From contig NZ_VIUE01000015.1 in assembly GCF_007828215.1 (NCBI RefSeq), positions 1 through 64,000 on the forward strand: DNA of 64,000 bases. The letters are read 5' to 3'. This document shows, in pieces, positions 17,835 through 26,370 of this stretch. Source of the stretch: Pseudomonas sp. SJZ074. GTDB lineage: Bacteria > Pseudomonadota > Gammaproteobacteria > Pseudomonadales > Pseudomonadaceae. The notes below the pieces were generated by a model that was not told where the DNA came from, did no database searches, and saw nothing but the letters and a program-made list of their open reading frames with translations. The number at the start of each line of letters is the position of its first letter. Within the stretch, counting starts at the first letter, position 1. The position numbers were made by a program, and so were the translations under genes.

Positions 17835-18488
17835 ATGGAACTGTTGAACGCCTTTTCCCATCTCGACTGGCAGCAGGTGATGCACCTGACCTGGCAGCAC
17901 ATCACCCTGGTGGGCATCGCCGTGACCCTGGCGATTGTCATCGGCGTGCCGCTGGGGATCTTCATGACCCGCTTCCCGGCGCTCGCCGGCCCCTTGCAGG
18001 CCAGCGCGACAGTGCTGCTGACGATCCCATCGATTGCCCTGTTCGGCCTGTTATTGCCGTTCTATTCCAAGTTCGGCCAGGGCCTGGGGCCGATGCCGGC
18101 GATTACCGCGGTGTTTCTCTATTCGCTGTTGCCGATCATGCGCAACACCTACCTGGCCCTTACCGGCGTGGAACCGGGCATCCGGGAAGCCGCCCGCGGC
18201 ATCGGCATGACCTTCGGCCAGCGCCTGCGCATGGTCGAACTGCCCATCGCTGTACCCGTGATCCTCGCCGGCGTGCGCACCGCCGTGGTCATGAACATCG
18301 GCGTCATGACCATCGCCGCCACCATCGGCGCCGGTGGCCTGGGCGTGCTCATTCTCGCTTCCATCAGCCGCAGCGACATGTCGATGCTGATCGTCGGCGC
18401 CGTGCTGGTCAGCCTCCTGGCCATCTTCGCCGACCTGCTTCTGCAATGGCTGCAACGCTCGCTGACTCCAAAAGGGCTATTAAAATGA
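17835..18488 (+). CDS. opuCB: Osmoprotectant ABC transporter permease (second)
   Basis: A 217-residue inner-membrane permease. The start at Met-Glu-Leu-Leu is preceded by TGAGGAAAAAGCC. It contains VLLTIPSIALFGLLLPF and the EAA loop GIREAARGIGMTFGQRLRMVELPIAVPVI. Paralogous to the first permease; the two probably form a heterodimeric channel. Its stop overlaps the ATPase start by four bases (ATGA). Confidence 0.92.
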   Translation: MELLNAFSHLDWQQVMHLTWQHITLVGIAVTLAIVIGVPLGIFMTRFPALAGPLQASATVLLTIPSIALFGLLLPFYSKFGQGLGPMPAITAVFLYSLLPIMRNTYLALTGVEPGIREAARGIGMTFGQRLRMVELPIAVPVILAGVRTAVVMNIGVMTIAATIGAGGLGVLILASISRSDMSMLIVGAVLVSLLAIFADLLLQWLQRSLTPKGLLK

Positions 18489-19642
18489 TCGAACTTCAAA
18501 ACCTCAGCAAAACCTTCAAGAGCAACGGCAAGGACGTCAAGGCCGTGGACTCGGTGAACCTGATCGTCAACGAAGGCGAGATCTGCGTGTTCCTCGGGCC
18601 GTCGGGCTGCGGCAAGAGCACCACGTTGAAGATGATCAACCGGCTGATCCCGCCCACTTCGGGCAAGGTGCTGATCAACGGTGAAGACACCACCGGCCTC
18701 GACGAGGTGACCCTGCGTCGCAACATCGGCTACGTGATCCAGCAGATCGGCCTGTTCCCGAACATGACCATTGAGGAGAACATCGTGGTAGTGCCGAAGC
18801 TGCTCGGCTGGGACAAGCAGAAATGCCACGACCGCGCCCGCGAGCTGATGAACATGATCAAGCTCGAACCCAAGCAGTACCTGCATCGCTACCCCCGTGA
18901 ACTGTCGGGCGGCCAGCAGCAACGGATCGGCGTGATCCGCGCCCTGGCGGCCGATGCGCCGTTGCTGCTGATGGATGAACCCTTCGGCGCGGTGGACCCG
19001 ATCAACCGCGAGATGATCCAGAACGAGTTCTTCGAGATGCAACGGGCACTGAACAAGACCGTAATCATGGTCAGCCACGACATCGACGAAGCCATCAAGC
19101 TGGGGGACAAGATCGCGATCTTCCGCGCCGGCAAGCTGATCCAGTGCGACCACCCGGACACCTTGCTGGCGCATCCGGCCGACGAGTTCGTCAGCAATTT
19201 CGTCGGCCAGGACAGCACCCTCAAACGGCTGTTGCTGGTCAAGGCCGAGGACGCGGCCGACAACGCCCCCTCGGTCAGCCCGGAAACCCCGGTGGCCGAG
19301 GCGCTGGAATTGATGGACGAGCATGACCGTCGCTACGTGGTGGTCACCTGTGCCGAGAACAAGGCCCTGGGCTACGTGCGCCGTCGCGATCTGCACCGCC
19401 AGACCGGCACCTGCGCGCAATACCTGCGGGAGTTCAACGCGACGGCGGCCTACGACGAGCACTTGCGGATCCTGCTGTCGCGCATGTACGAGTTCAACCG
19501 CTCGTGGCTGCCGGTGATGGACGCCGAGCGGGTGTTCCTCGGCGAGGTGACCCAGGAGTCGATTGCTGAGTACTTGAGCTCCGGCAAGTCCCGTGGGGGC
19601 AAGACCAGCATCGTGTCGCCGGCCGAGATCGCGCAGGCTTGA
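18485..19642 (+). CDS. opuCA: Osmoprotectant ABC transporter ATPase with CBS domains
   Basis: A 385-residue cytoplasmic ATPase. It has Walker A GPSGCGKST, Q-loop YVIQQIGLFPNM, signature LSGGQQQR, Walker B LLLMDEPFGAVDP and switch His in MVSHDIDEA. After about residue 245 come tandem CBS-type sequences (SPETPVAEALELMDEHDRRYVVV; YDEHLRILLSRMYEFNRSWLPVMD), the regulatory module that senses ionic strength in OpuA-like transporters. Translation is coupled to the permease by a four-base overlap. Confidence 0.95.
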   Translation: MIELQNLSKTFKSNGKDVKAVDSVNLIVNEGEICVFLGPSGCGKSTTLKMINRLIPPTSGKVLINGEDTTGLDEVTLRRNIGYVIQQIGLFPNMTIEENIVVVPKLLGWDKQKCHDRARELMNMIKLEPKQYLHRYPRELSGGQQQRIGVIRALAADAPLLLMDEPFGAVDPINREMIQNEFFEMQRALNKTVIMVSHDIDEAIKLGDKIAIFRAGKLIQCDHPDTLLAHPADEFVSNFVGQDSTLKRLLLVKAEDAADNAPSVSPETPVAEALELMDEHDRRYVVVTCAENKALGYVRRRDLHRQTGTCAQYLREFNATAAYDEHLRILLSRMYEFNRSWLPVMDAERVFLGEVTQESIAEYLSSGKSRGGKTSIVSPAEIAQA

Positions 19643-19652
19643 TTTCTGATCA

Positions 19653-19678
19653 CTCCCTACCCGGGAGATTGGCTTTTT
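19653..19678 (+). terminator. Weak terminator after the osmoprotectant operon
   Basis: A short stem CTCCC / GGGAG is followed by ATTGGCTTTTTGC, shortly after the opuCA stop. Confidence 0.5.
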
Positions 19679-19818
19679 GCTCTTGTGGCGAGGGCAGAAG
19701 CCACATCAGCGGTTCCAAACACTCATCCAGGGGAACATCAATCCGTCACACAGGTCGGTTACATCAAGAGCTGTCGCGGACCGCACGACGGATGTGTGCA
19801 AAAACGCGACATTTTTAG

Positions 19819-19847
19819 TTGATCTCAGGCCCCTCACGCCCTAAAGT
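19819..19847 (+). promoter_or_regulatory. Candidate sigma-70 promoter
   Basis: TTGATC and TAAAGT are separated by exactly 17 bases, with start expected near 19854. It would drive the short transcript annotated next. Confidence 0.45.
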
Positions 19848-19853
19848 TCGCGC

Positions 19854-19943
19854 CGAACGTCCATGCTGGAAACGATCCATCCGGCTCAAGTACTGACGAC
19901 GAGACAGCAAGGCCAAGGGCAGCACGCAGCCCATGGCCTTTTT
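19854..19943 (+). ncRNA. Candidate small RNA or attenuated leader upstream of speC
   Basis: About 90 bases run from the candidate promoter to a strong terminator-like hairpin (GGCCAAGGGC at 19911-19920, GCCCATGGCC at 19929-19938, then TTTTTGC). The hairpin ends about 120 bases before the speC ATG. No open frame with a ribosome site lies inside. It could be an independent small RNA or a leader that attenuates speC. The rest of 19679-20063 shows no gene. Confidence 0.4.
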
Positions 19944-20063
19944 GCTTTCGGCGACATGCCTTGGGAAGTAGGCGAACCAAAGTGGGGATACGGAGGACGT
20001 TCACGGGGGCAGCTTGCCCTCAAACCCATTGATCCTGATGTTTGCCAGTAGGAGTCCCAACGT

Positions 20064-21227
20064 ATGTCGATCCAGGTCGAAGATTATTTCGCGCGCGAAA
20101 CCTTTCAGAAAATGAAGGCGTTCGCCGACAAGCAGGAAACCCCGTTCGTGGTGATCGACACCGCGATGATCTCCCAGGCCTACGACGACCTGCGCGCCGG
20201 TTTCGAATTCGCCAAGGTCTACTACGCCGTCAAGGCCAACCCGGCGGTGGAAATCATCGACCTGCTCAAGGAAAAAGGCTCGAACTTCGACATTGCCTCG
20301 ATCTATGAGCTGGACAAGGTCCTGAGCCGGGGCGTAACCCCCGACCAGATCAGCTACGGCAACACCATCAAGAAGTCCCGGGACATCCGCTACTTCTACG
20401 ACAAGGGCGTGCGCCTGTACGCCACCGACTCCGAAGCCGACCTGCGCAACATCGCCAAGGCAGCGCCGGGTTCGAAAGTCTACGTACGCATCCTGACCGA
20501 AGGCTCGACCACCGCTGACTGGCCACTGTCGCGCAAATTCGGCTGCCAGACCGACATGGCCATGGATCTGCTGATCCTGGCTCGCGACCTGGGCCTGGTG
20601 CCGTACGGCATCTCGTTCCACGTCGGCTCGCAACAGCGCGACATCAGCGTCTGGGACGCCGCCATCGCCAAGGTCAAGGTGATCTTCGAGCGCCTCAAGG
20701 AAGAAGACGGCATCGAGCTGAAACTGATCAACATGGGCGGCGGCTTCCCGGCCAACTACATCACCCGCACCAACAGCCTGGAAACCTACGCCGAGGAAAT
20801 CATCCGCTTCCTCAAGGAAGACTTCGGCGACGACCTGCCGGAAATCATCCTCGAGCCGGGCCGTTCGCTGATTGCCAACGCCGGTATCCTGGTCAGCGAA
20901 GTGGTGCTGGTCGCCCGTAAATCCCGTACCGCCGTCGAGCGATGGGTCTACACCGACGTGGGCAAATTCTCCGGCCTGATCGAAACCATGGACGAAGCCA
21001 TCAAGTTCCCGATCTGGACCGAGAAGAAAGGCGAGATGGAAGAAGTGGTCATTGCCGGTCCAACCTGCGACAGCGCCGACATCATGTACGAGAACTACAA
21101 GTACGGCCTGCCATTGAACCTGGCCATCGGCGACCGCCTGTACTGGCTGTCGACCGGCGCCTATACCACCAGCTACAGCGCCGTGGAATTCAATGGTTTC
21201 CCGCCGCTGAAGTCGTTCTACGTATAA
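20064..21227 (+). CDS. speC: Lysine/ornithine decarboxylase, fold-III PLP enzyme
   Basis: A 387-residue cytoplasmic decarboxylase making putrescine from ornithine (some homologs also decarboxylate lysine). The PLP lysine is in VYYAVKANP (Lys57), the phosphate-binding region in NMGGGFPANY, and the substrate-side Cys in GPTCDSAD near the C-terminus. Length and sequence match the alanine-racemase-fold SpeC of pseudomonads rather than the large inducible enterobacterial enzymes. AGGAG precedes the ATG and a strong terminator follows. Confidence 0.96.
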   Translation: MSIQVEDYFARETFQKMKAFADKQETPFVVIDTAMISQAYDDLRAGFEFAKVYYAVKANPAVEIIDLLKEKGSNFDIASIYELDKVLSRGVTPDQISYGNTIKKSRDIRYFYDKGVRLYATDSEADLRNIAKAAPGSKVYVRILTEGSTTADWPLSRKFGCQTDMAMDLLILARDLGLVPYGISFHVGSQQRDISVWDAAIAKVKVIFERLKEEDGIELKLINMGGGFPANYITRTNSLETYAEEIIRFLKEDFGDDLPEIILEPGRSLIANAGILVSEVVLVARKSRTAVERWVYTDVGKFSGLIETMDEAIKFPIWTEKKGEMEEVVIAGPTCDSADIMYENYKYGLPLNLAIGDRLYWLSTGAYTTSYSAVEFNGFPPLKSFYV

Positions 21228-21245
21228 CGCGATCTGTCGATAAGA

Positions 21246-21276
21246 GGGTCCATGCAGCGTGCATGGACCTTTTTTA
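21246..21276 (+). terminator. Rho-independent terminator after speC
   Basis: GGTCCATGCA, a short loop, TGCATGGACC and then TTTTTT. The T-run touches the stop codon of the convergent gene on the - strand. Confidence 0.92.
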
Positions 21277-22152
21277 TTTGCGCAGCCAGGTCTCGAAATT
21301 CTCCAGCAGCGCCATGCATTGACCCAGAGCATTCATGACAGCGCTCAATCTTGAATTCAGTTCTCCCAGCCGCACTGCGTAGCTCGCGCGCCTGAGGGTC
21401 AGGACCACGTCCTCCATACGCCGATATAAATCCTGCGCCAACACGCCCATCTGCCCAATCAGGCTATTGAATTCCTTGAACAACAAGGCAATGTCGGCCT
21501 TGTATTCCACCGCCCTGATCGAAGCGTCCCGAGAGGAATAAACCAGGTCCCAGGCGGGTGTGGTAACCGCTTCTTGAAATAACATCTGCGCCACGCTCGG
21601 TTGGGTGTGGCAACGACAAGCGCGATGATCCATGGCGCTGATGAACACCGGGCTCAACCCGAGTGACTCTCGATACAGCTCATCGAAACGAAACACCCAC
21701 TGTCTGATCGCGCTTCTGTGGTTGATAAAGCGCAGGTGAAGCTCATGGGTCAGGTCCTCTACCTTTGTCGGAGGCGCCAGCAACCATCGCGCTGAACGGG
21801 ACAAATTGAACAGTCTGAAATCCACCTGTTCAATCGCTTCCCTTCTGGAGAACCGCGCGGTGACATCGAGAGCATCCCGGCTGAACACCGCCAGTACTTC
21901 CACATCCTTTTTCAAGGAAATGTCGAGAGCATTGACGTAGCCCCAGAGCGCCGATAGATACTGTCCGTTGAAGAATGCGTTGTTCCACCTTGAATCCATC
22001 GCCGGCACGGATGGCTGATGACCCGCACTTCGACGCCGTTCAAGAACGACCGAAATGTTATTCAAGATCGAGCGCAGGGAACCCAGGAAGCGAGCGTAGC
22101 GATCCAGAGTCTTTCGCTGTGCCCTCGTCCATTCATGGCCAAGTTGATCCAT
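21274..22152 (-). CDS. Predicted helical companion protein of the Xax-like toxin
   Basis: About 292 residues if started at Met-Asp-Gln-Leu-Gly-His, where AAGGGC lies 6 bases upstream; a longer frame from 22197 has no good ribosome site. No signal peptide. The sequence is predicted to be almost all helical with long amphipathic stretches (AVEYKADIALLFKEFNSLIGQMGVLAQDL; RLGELNSRLSAVMNALGQCMALLENFETWL), like ClyA/Xax-type alpha-pore-forming toxins. I do not recognise a family. It is the second gene of a two-gene unit, about 95 bp after the fused toxin gene. It could be a third toxin component, an adaptor or an immunity protein. Confidence 0.7.
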   Translation of the reverse strand: MDQLGHEWTRAQRKTLDRYARFLGSLRSILNNISVVLERRRSAGHQPSVPAMDSRWNNAFFNGQYLSALWGYVNALDISLKKDVEVLAVFSRDALDVTARFSRREAIEQVDFRLFNLSRSARWLLAPPTKVEDLTHELHLRFINHRSAIRQWVFRFDELYRESLGLSPVFISAMDHRACRCHTQPSVAQMLFQEAVTTPAWDLVYSSRDASIRAVEYKADIALLFKEFNSLIGQMGVLAQDLYRRMEDVVLTLRRASYAVRLGELNSRLSAVMNALGQCMALLENFETWLRK

Positions 22153-22246
22153 AGGCTGCCCTTGGCGATGGCAGACACGGGTCCGCCATCGCTTCATTAA
22201 TGGGAATGTCCATTGCGGTCAGGAAGACTCCGCTCCGATGCGTGGG

Positions 22247-24466
22247 TTATTCGCGGAGGGGGCGCAAATGGTTGATCATGCCTGGGATAAGGCCACATAC
22301 GGCGCGCACGCGCGCCTCGACAGGTTGTGATTTATCCTGCTGGAAAACGCCCGTGAACTGTTCAAACACCGCAACGATATTCAGGAACTCCTTAAGAAAA
22401 CTCCCACGTCCACTGTCCAATGCGTCTAGTGTCTGAACCAGCTCGACTTTGCCCTGGATCAAGGTGATGTCCCTGGTATACGCCTCTGTCTCCAGGCGCA
22501 GTTGCCTGGCCCTTTCCTGAAGCCGGCTGTACCCGGCAAGCATGTTGAGATAGGAAATGGTTTCGGCGATGCCGGAGAGCGTTTTCTTCAGCGTCTCCAT
22601 GGCCAGCATTGCAACCTGCACCTGGGGAGGCGCCATGCCCATCGCCATCAGGTTATCCACAGTCAACTGAGCCTGCTGACCGATTTTTTCCACGCCGCTT
22701 CTTTCAATCAACGCAATCGCATCGGCAACCGATTTCATCTGCGAGTCCAACTCGGCTCGCTTGGCCTCAGCCTTGTTTTTTTGATCTTCTGCAAATGCCC
22801 GGTCTTGCTCCAGTGTGGCGATCCATTGCGCCGAGGCGCTCTTGTCATAGCGGGCGCCAAGGTCGACCTGGAGTGTTTTCAATTCGCGGGTCTGCTGGGC
22901 AATGGCAACGAACACCTCATGAAGCTCATCTTCCATTTCCTTGGAAATTTCATGTAGTTCATTCTTGTCATGGGCGTTTTCAAAATCCTCCTGAATCTGC
23001 TTGAGGTTGCCCAGTGCCCGGTCCAATACATACATCGTTGTCTGCGCACGGCTGCGCAAACCAAAGGTCGTACTGTCGATCATAAGTGCCAGGCTTGTCA
23101 TTCTCTCTACTACACCCGGCAGATAAGCATGCCTTTGGAACAGCATCTGTGCCCGAACGCTGGAGTTCTGAACATTCGAGTTATGACTGCGTAGCGCCAT
23201 TACCTCAAGAGCCGGATAATCGGTGCTCCTCAACATCATTCGCCCCATCCTCCTTGACATCAAATTACTCATTTCGTACTCCCGTTGAGCTTCTGCAAAT
23301 ACGGCAAGCAATGCATCGGAACTGGTACGGATATCCCGCCAGGGCGTGAACACTTTTTTCACGTTGCGGATAAATCCCCTCAAGCTCACGGCGTCATTGA
23401 TCTTATCCACCTCCTTTACCGAGGAAGTGATATATAAGCCGAGCGCTTCCCATACCAGCATGAGGTTCTGGGTGGCCACTTCAGCTTCAATCGTAACGGC
23501 ACTCAGGTTCTGCAGGTCACCTCGCACGCGATTCAAAGAACTGAGTGTCTGGCTTTTGCTGGCCATTTTCTGGATGGCAATATCCTGCACTTCCTTCAGT
23601 TGTTTGCGCTGATTGCGTATTTTCTCGGCCTGGACCCCTTGATAAATGCCAAGAATCAGTCCACCAACATTAAGGGAGGCCGCTGCAATAATCGCTTCCT
23701 TCACCATCTGGTCGTATTTCTTGTTGAGCTCATCGAGTTCTGCAGCGCGCTGGTCGATATCATCCTGAAGCACTTGAACTTCCTGCCGATAGGAGTTCTC
23801 GCTCACCGCTTTCAATCGCAGCTTGACCTCCGGCAGCACTTTTTCCCGCAGGTCCGTGCCGAAGCGGTCCAGCTCCGACCTGACACTTTCTGCCTTCGCC
23901 TGGCAATCCTTCACATCGGCAAGCATGGCATTGAGGTAGTACTTGATCTCTGGAATATCCCCCGAAGGCAGCGTCACGTCGGGGAGACCGGGGTGTTTGA
24001 GCTTGAGCTGCAGGTAACCCTCTACGGTGCTGATTCCATGTTCCCGGAGATGTTTCGATATTTCACTGTCCTCATAAACCTCAACAATCCCTTCGCCATT
24101 TTCGATAATCTTTTCGGCAAATAATTTCAGATGAGTGCCCGTCAGCATGATCTCCCGACGCAACGGCGCCCAACGCTTGGCATGGTCATAGGTCATTGTG
24201 AACGTACGCAAAAAATCCCTGGCTGTCAGCCCAAGACCGCCACCATCGCCTGCGCCATAATTCAAATAAGCCACGACATCGTTATAACGGTAAGGTAGCG
24301 ACAAGCCGAGCACTTCATACCTGCGCAAACTGATGATCTGCTCTTTGGTAAGTTGTATGCCGGGCTCCCGGTTATATTCGCGCCCGCTGCCCAGAGACGC
24401 CTCTACAAAAACCTTGGGCGCCTGCATGGCGGCCTCAACGATCTTATCGTCCAAGTTAAATTCCAT
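22247..24466 (-). CDS. Alpha-xenorhabdolysin-like toxin, apparent XaxA-XaxB fusion
   Basis: About 739 residues from the second of two adjacent ATGs, with AGGAAG 6 bases upstream; the open frame 30 codons further up lacks a ribosome site. Residues about 1-400 match the XaxA pattern: ISLRRYEVLGLSLPYRYNDV, YLNYGAGDGGGLGLTARDF, WAPLRREIMLTGTHLKLFAE, long coiled-coil helices, and a hydrophobic hairpin at about 257-278 (IIAAASLNVGGLILGIYQG) that would insert in the target membrane. Residues about 405-739 are again helical, lack a strongly hydrophobic hairpin, and contain MGMAPPQVQVAMLAMETLKK near 608-628, resembling XaxB. Xenorhabdus encodes these as separate proteins of about 400 and 350 residues, so the summed length fits a fusion. 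No secretion signal. The family call is from recalled motifs; the fusion is inferred. Confidence 0.75.
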   Translation of the reverse strand: MEFNLDDKIVEAAMQAPKVFVEASLGSGREYNREPGIQLTKEQIISLRRYEVLGLSLPYRYNDVVAYLNYGAGDGGGLGLTARDFLRTFTMTYDHAKRWAPLRREIMLTGTHLKLFAEKIIENGEGIVEVYEDSEISKHLREHGISTVEGYLQLKLKHPGLPDVTLPSGDIPEIKYYLNAMLADVKDCQAKAESVRSELDRFGTDLREKVLPEVKLRLKAVSENSYRQEVQVLQDDIDQRAAELDELNKKYDQMVKEAIIAAASLNVGGLILGIYQGVQAEKIRNQRKQLKEVQDIAIQKMASKSQTLSSLNRVRGDLQNLSAVTIEAEVATQNLMLVWEALGLYITSSVKEVDKINDAVSLRGFIRNVKKVFTPWRDIRTSSDALLAVFAEAQREYEMSNLMSRRMGRMMLRSTDYPALEVMALRSHNSNVQNSSVRAQMLFQRHAYLPGVVERMTSLALMIDSTTFGLRSRAQTTMYVLDRALGNLKQIQEDFENAHDKNELHEISKEMEDELHEVFVAIAQQTRELKTLQVDLGARYDKSASAQWIATLEQDRAFAEDQKNKAEAKRAELDSQMKSVADAIALIERSGVEKIGQQAQLTVDNLMAMGMAPPQVQVAMLAMETLKKTLSGIAETISYLNMLAGYSRLQERARQLRLETEAYTRDITLIQGKVELVQTLDALDSGRGSFLKEFLNIVAVFEQFTGVFQQDKSQPVEARVRAVCGLIPGMINHLRPLRE

Positions 24467-24724
24467 CATAGACTTCCTGTCTTCTAAAATAATATTGAAG
24501 TTTCGCTGATGGTAATCAGAGTAAAAAATCACAAACATAATTACCGGTCGCGCCAAATGACTCTAAAGCAGTTGCGCGCACGCCCACTACTCTTCAAATA
24601 TTAGAAAACAAGACAATCACCCGTCAGCCCAGACAAGCGCTGAGCCAATGATGAACATTCAGTCATTACCAAGCGTTAACCGTGCTTTTCCTGAACCCAA
24701 AGTAACCCGCGGGAATTGATGAAA
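24467..24724. other. AT-rich region upstream of the toxin gene
   Basis: Distinctly lower GC than neighbouring sequence. It must contain the toxin promoter reading leftward. No gene and no convincing consensus promoter is seen. Confidence 0.5.
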
Positions 24725-25477
24725 CTATTGGTTCAGTTGCAAGAAACGTAGTCGGTAAACATGCGCCATGGCGCGAATCTCTGGGTGAGGGGCCTGCAAC
24801 AATGATTCACCGCTCACTCGCAGGAAATTCACGTTCCCGGTGGCCAGCGCCTTGCGCAACCAGCCCAGGGCCTCGTCAATGAGCCCCTCCCCCGCCAGCA
24901 CTGCCGCATGACTGAACTGCCCCCGAAAATCGCCGCCTTCGGCCGAACGTCGATACCATCGGGCAGCCGCCAGCGGATCGGCCGGACAGAAACACCCGTC
25001 CTCCAGGTAGCGCCCCAGAAGGTTCATCGACTTGGCGTGGCCCAGTTCGGCGGCACGGCGATAGAGACTCAATGCCTGCGCCTGATCCCGAGGCACGCCC
25101 CGGCCAGTCGCCAGCAGGTTAGCGTAGTTGTACATCGCCCAGTCCAGTCCCGCTTCGGCGGCCTGGCGATAATGCCGGGCGGCGACGCTGGCATCAGCGA
25201 CACAACCCCAACCGTGTTCATGGCAACGCCCCAGCATGTTGCGCGCCATCGGATGCCCGCGCCGCGCGGCAATGTCGAACCAACGTACCGCCAGTACCGG
25301 ATCCCGGGCGATGCCCTGGCCATCGAGCAGGATCTGCCCCAGCAACGCCTGGGCATCGAGCACGCCTTCGCCCGCCGCGAGCAGGATCGCCTGAGCCGCC
25401 CGCGCCGGGCTTTCATCCAGCATGGCCTTGAGACGCTCGCCGTCGAGCACTTCCTTGCGGCGCAGACGAACATCCAC
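24725..25477 (-). CDS. Sel1-repeat (TPR-like) protein
   Basis: A 250-residue protein built of Sel1-like repeats of about 36 residues: GEGVLDAQALLGQILLDGQG, RGHPMARNMLGRCHEHGWGC, AGLDWAMYNYANLLATGRGV, LGHAKSMNLLGRYLEDGC and a fifth degenerate copy. Such repeats make alpha-solenoids for protein contacts. No signal peptide. The GTG start lies 3 bp after the piuC stop, with a ribosome site overlapping the piuC end, so it is the second gene of a piuC operon. The same pairing is found next to piuC in P. aeruginosa. Confidence 0.9.
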   Translation of the reverse strand: MDVRLRRKEVLDGERLKAMLDESPARAAQAILLAAGEGVLDAQALLGQILLDGQGIARDPVLAVRWFDIAARRGHPMARNMLGRCHEHGWGCVADASVAARHYRQAAEAGLDWAMYNYANLLATGRGVPRDQAQALSLYRRAAELGHAKSMNLLGRYLEDGCFCPADPLAAARWYRRSAEGGDFRGQFSHAAVLAGEGLIDEALGWLRKALATGNVNFLRVSGESLLQAPHPEIRAMAHVYRLRFLQLNQ

Positions 25478-25480
25478 CCT

Positions 25481-26161
25481 CTACACCTCGACCCAGCGGC
25501 GCAACAGGTTGTGGTAGGTGCCGGTCAGGCGAATCAACGAAGGGTGATCCGGCACGTCGCGGGTCAACGCCTGGATCGCCCCATCCATCTCGAACAGCAG
25601 CGCGCGCTGGCTGTCCTCGCGCACCAGGCTCTGGACCCAGAAGAACGACGCATAGCGGGCACCACGGGTCACCGGGTTGACCTTGTGCAGGCTGGTGCCC
25701 GGATACAAGACCATGTCTCCGGCCGGCAGCTTGACCCGTTGGGAGCCGTAGGTGTCCTGGATCTCCAGCTCGCCGCCGTCGTAGTTCTGTGGATCGCTGA
25801 AGAACAAGGTGGCCGACAGATCGGTGCGCACCCGTTCGGCGCTGCCCTTGGGTTGGCGCACGGCATTATCGATGTGGAAGTCGAAGTTGCCGCCAGCGGT
25901 GTAGCAGTTCAATAGCGACGGGAAGACTTTGTGCGGTATCGCGGCGGACATGAACAACGGGTTGCCCCACAACCGTTCGAGCATCGCGGCGCCGATTTCC
26001 TTGGCCAGGGGATGGCCCTCGGGCAATTGCAGGTTGTGCTTGGCCTTGGCCGACTGATAACCGGCGGTGATCTTTCCGTCTGCCCATTCGGCCTGTTCCA
26101 GCGCCTCGCGGATGCGCTGCACTTCTTCAGGAGAAAACACACCGGGAATGTGCAGCAGCAT
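25481..26161 (-). CDS. piuC: PKHD-type Fe(II)/2-oxoglutarate hydroxylase
   Basis: A 226-residue dioxygenase of the PiuC/YbiX family, linked to iron uptake. The start at Met-Leu-Leu-His gives the family's standard length. The Fe(II)-binding triad is visible as His96-x-Asp98 in NFDFHIDNA and His159 in GTSLHKV, with Arg169 (TRGARYASFFW) to hold 2-oxoglutarate. It is divergent from the TonB receptor gene piuA, sharing a region with a Fur-box-like site. Its substrate is not known from sequence. Confidence 0.95.
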   Translation of the reverse strand: MLLHIPGVFSPEEVQRIREALEQAEWADGKITAGYQSAKAKHNLQLPEGHPLAKEIGAAMLERLWGNPLFMSAAIPHKVFPSLLNCYTAGGNFDFHIDNAVRQPKGSAERVRTDLSATLFFSDPQNYDGGELEIQDTYGSQRVKLPAGDMVLYPGTSLHKVNPVTRGARYASFFWVQSLVREDSQRALLFEMDGAIQALTRDVPDHPSLIRLTGTYHNLLRRWVEV

Positions 26162-26196
26162 GGGATCAAGCCTGTGGATAAAAACGGGACGCCAAT

Positions 26197-26215
26197 GGTA
26201 GTGATTCTTATTGTC
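26197..26215. promoter_or_regulatory. Candidate Fur box between piuC and piuA
   Basis: GGTAGTGATTCTTATTGTC; read on the - strand it matches the 19-base Fur consensus at about 14 positions. It lies 36 bases upstream of piuC and in the shared region with piuA, both expected to be iron-repressed. Confidence 0.6.
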
Positions 26216-26370
26216 TATGCACAACCCCATTGTGTGTGACGGGAGCCCAAGGAGTGAGAGCCAATTGTAAAGAACGTAAATTCCTATCAAATAGCAATAT
26301 TTCGCAATTGATACAAATACACGTTTACCCTATATTCCGCGGCCTCGAAACCTTGGGGAAGGCAACCTTC

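Noticed and set aside
24467..24556. 30-codon N-terminal extension of the toxin
   Set aside because: AGGAAG lies just before the internal ATG pair; the extension is in AT-rich upstream DNA with no ribosome site.
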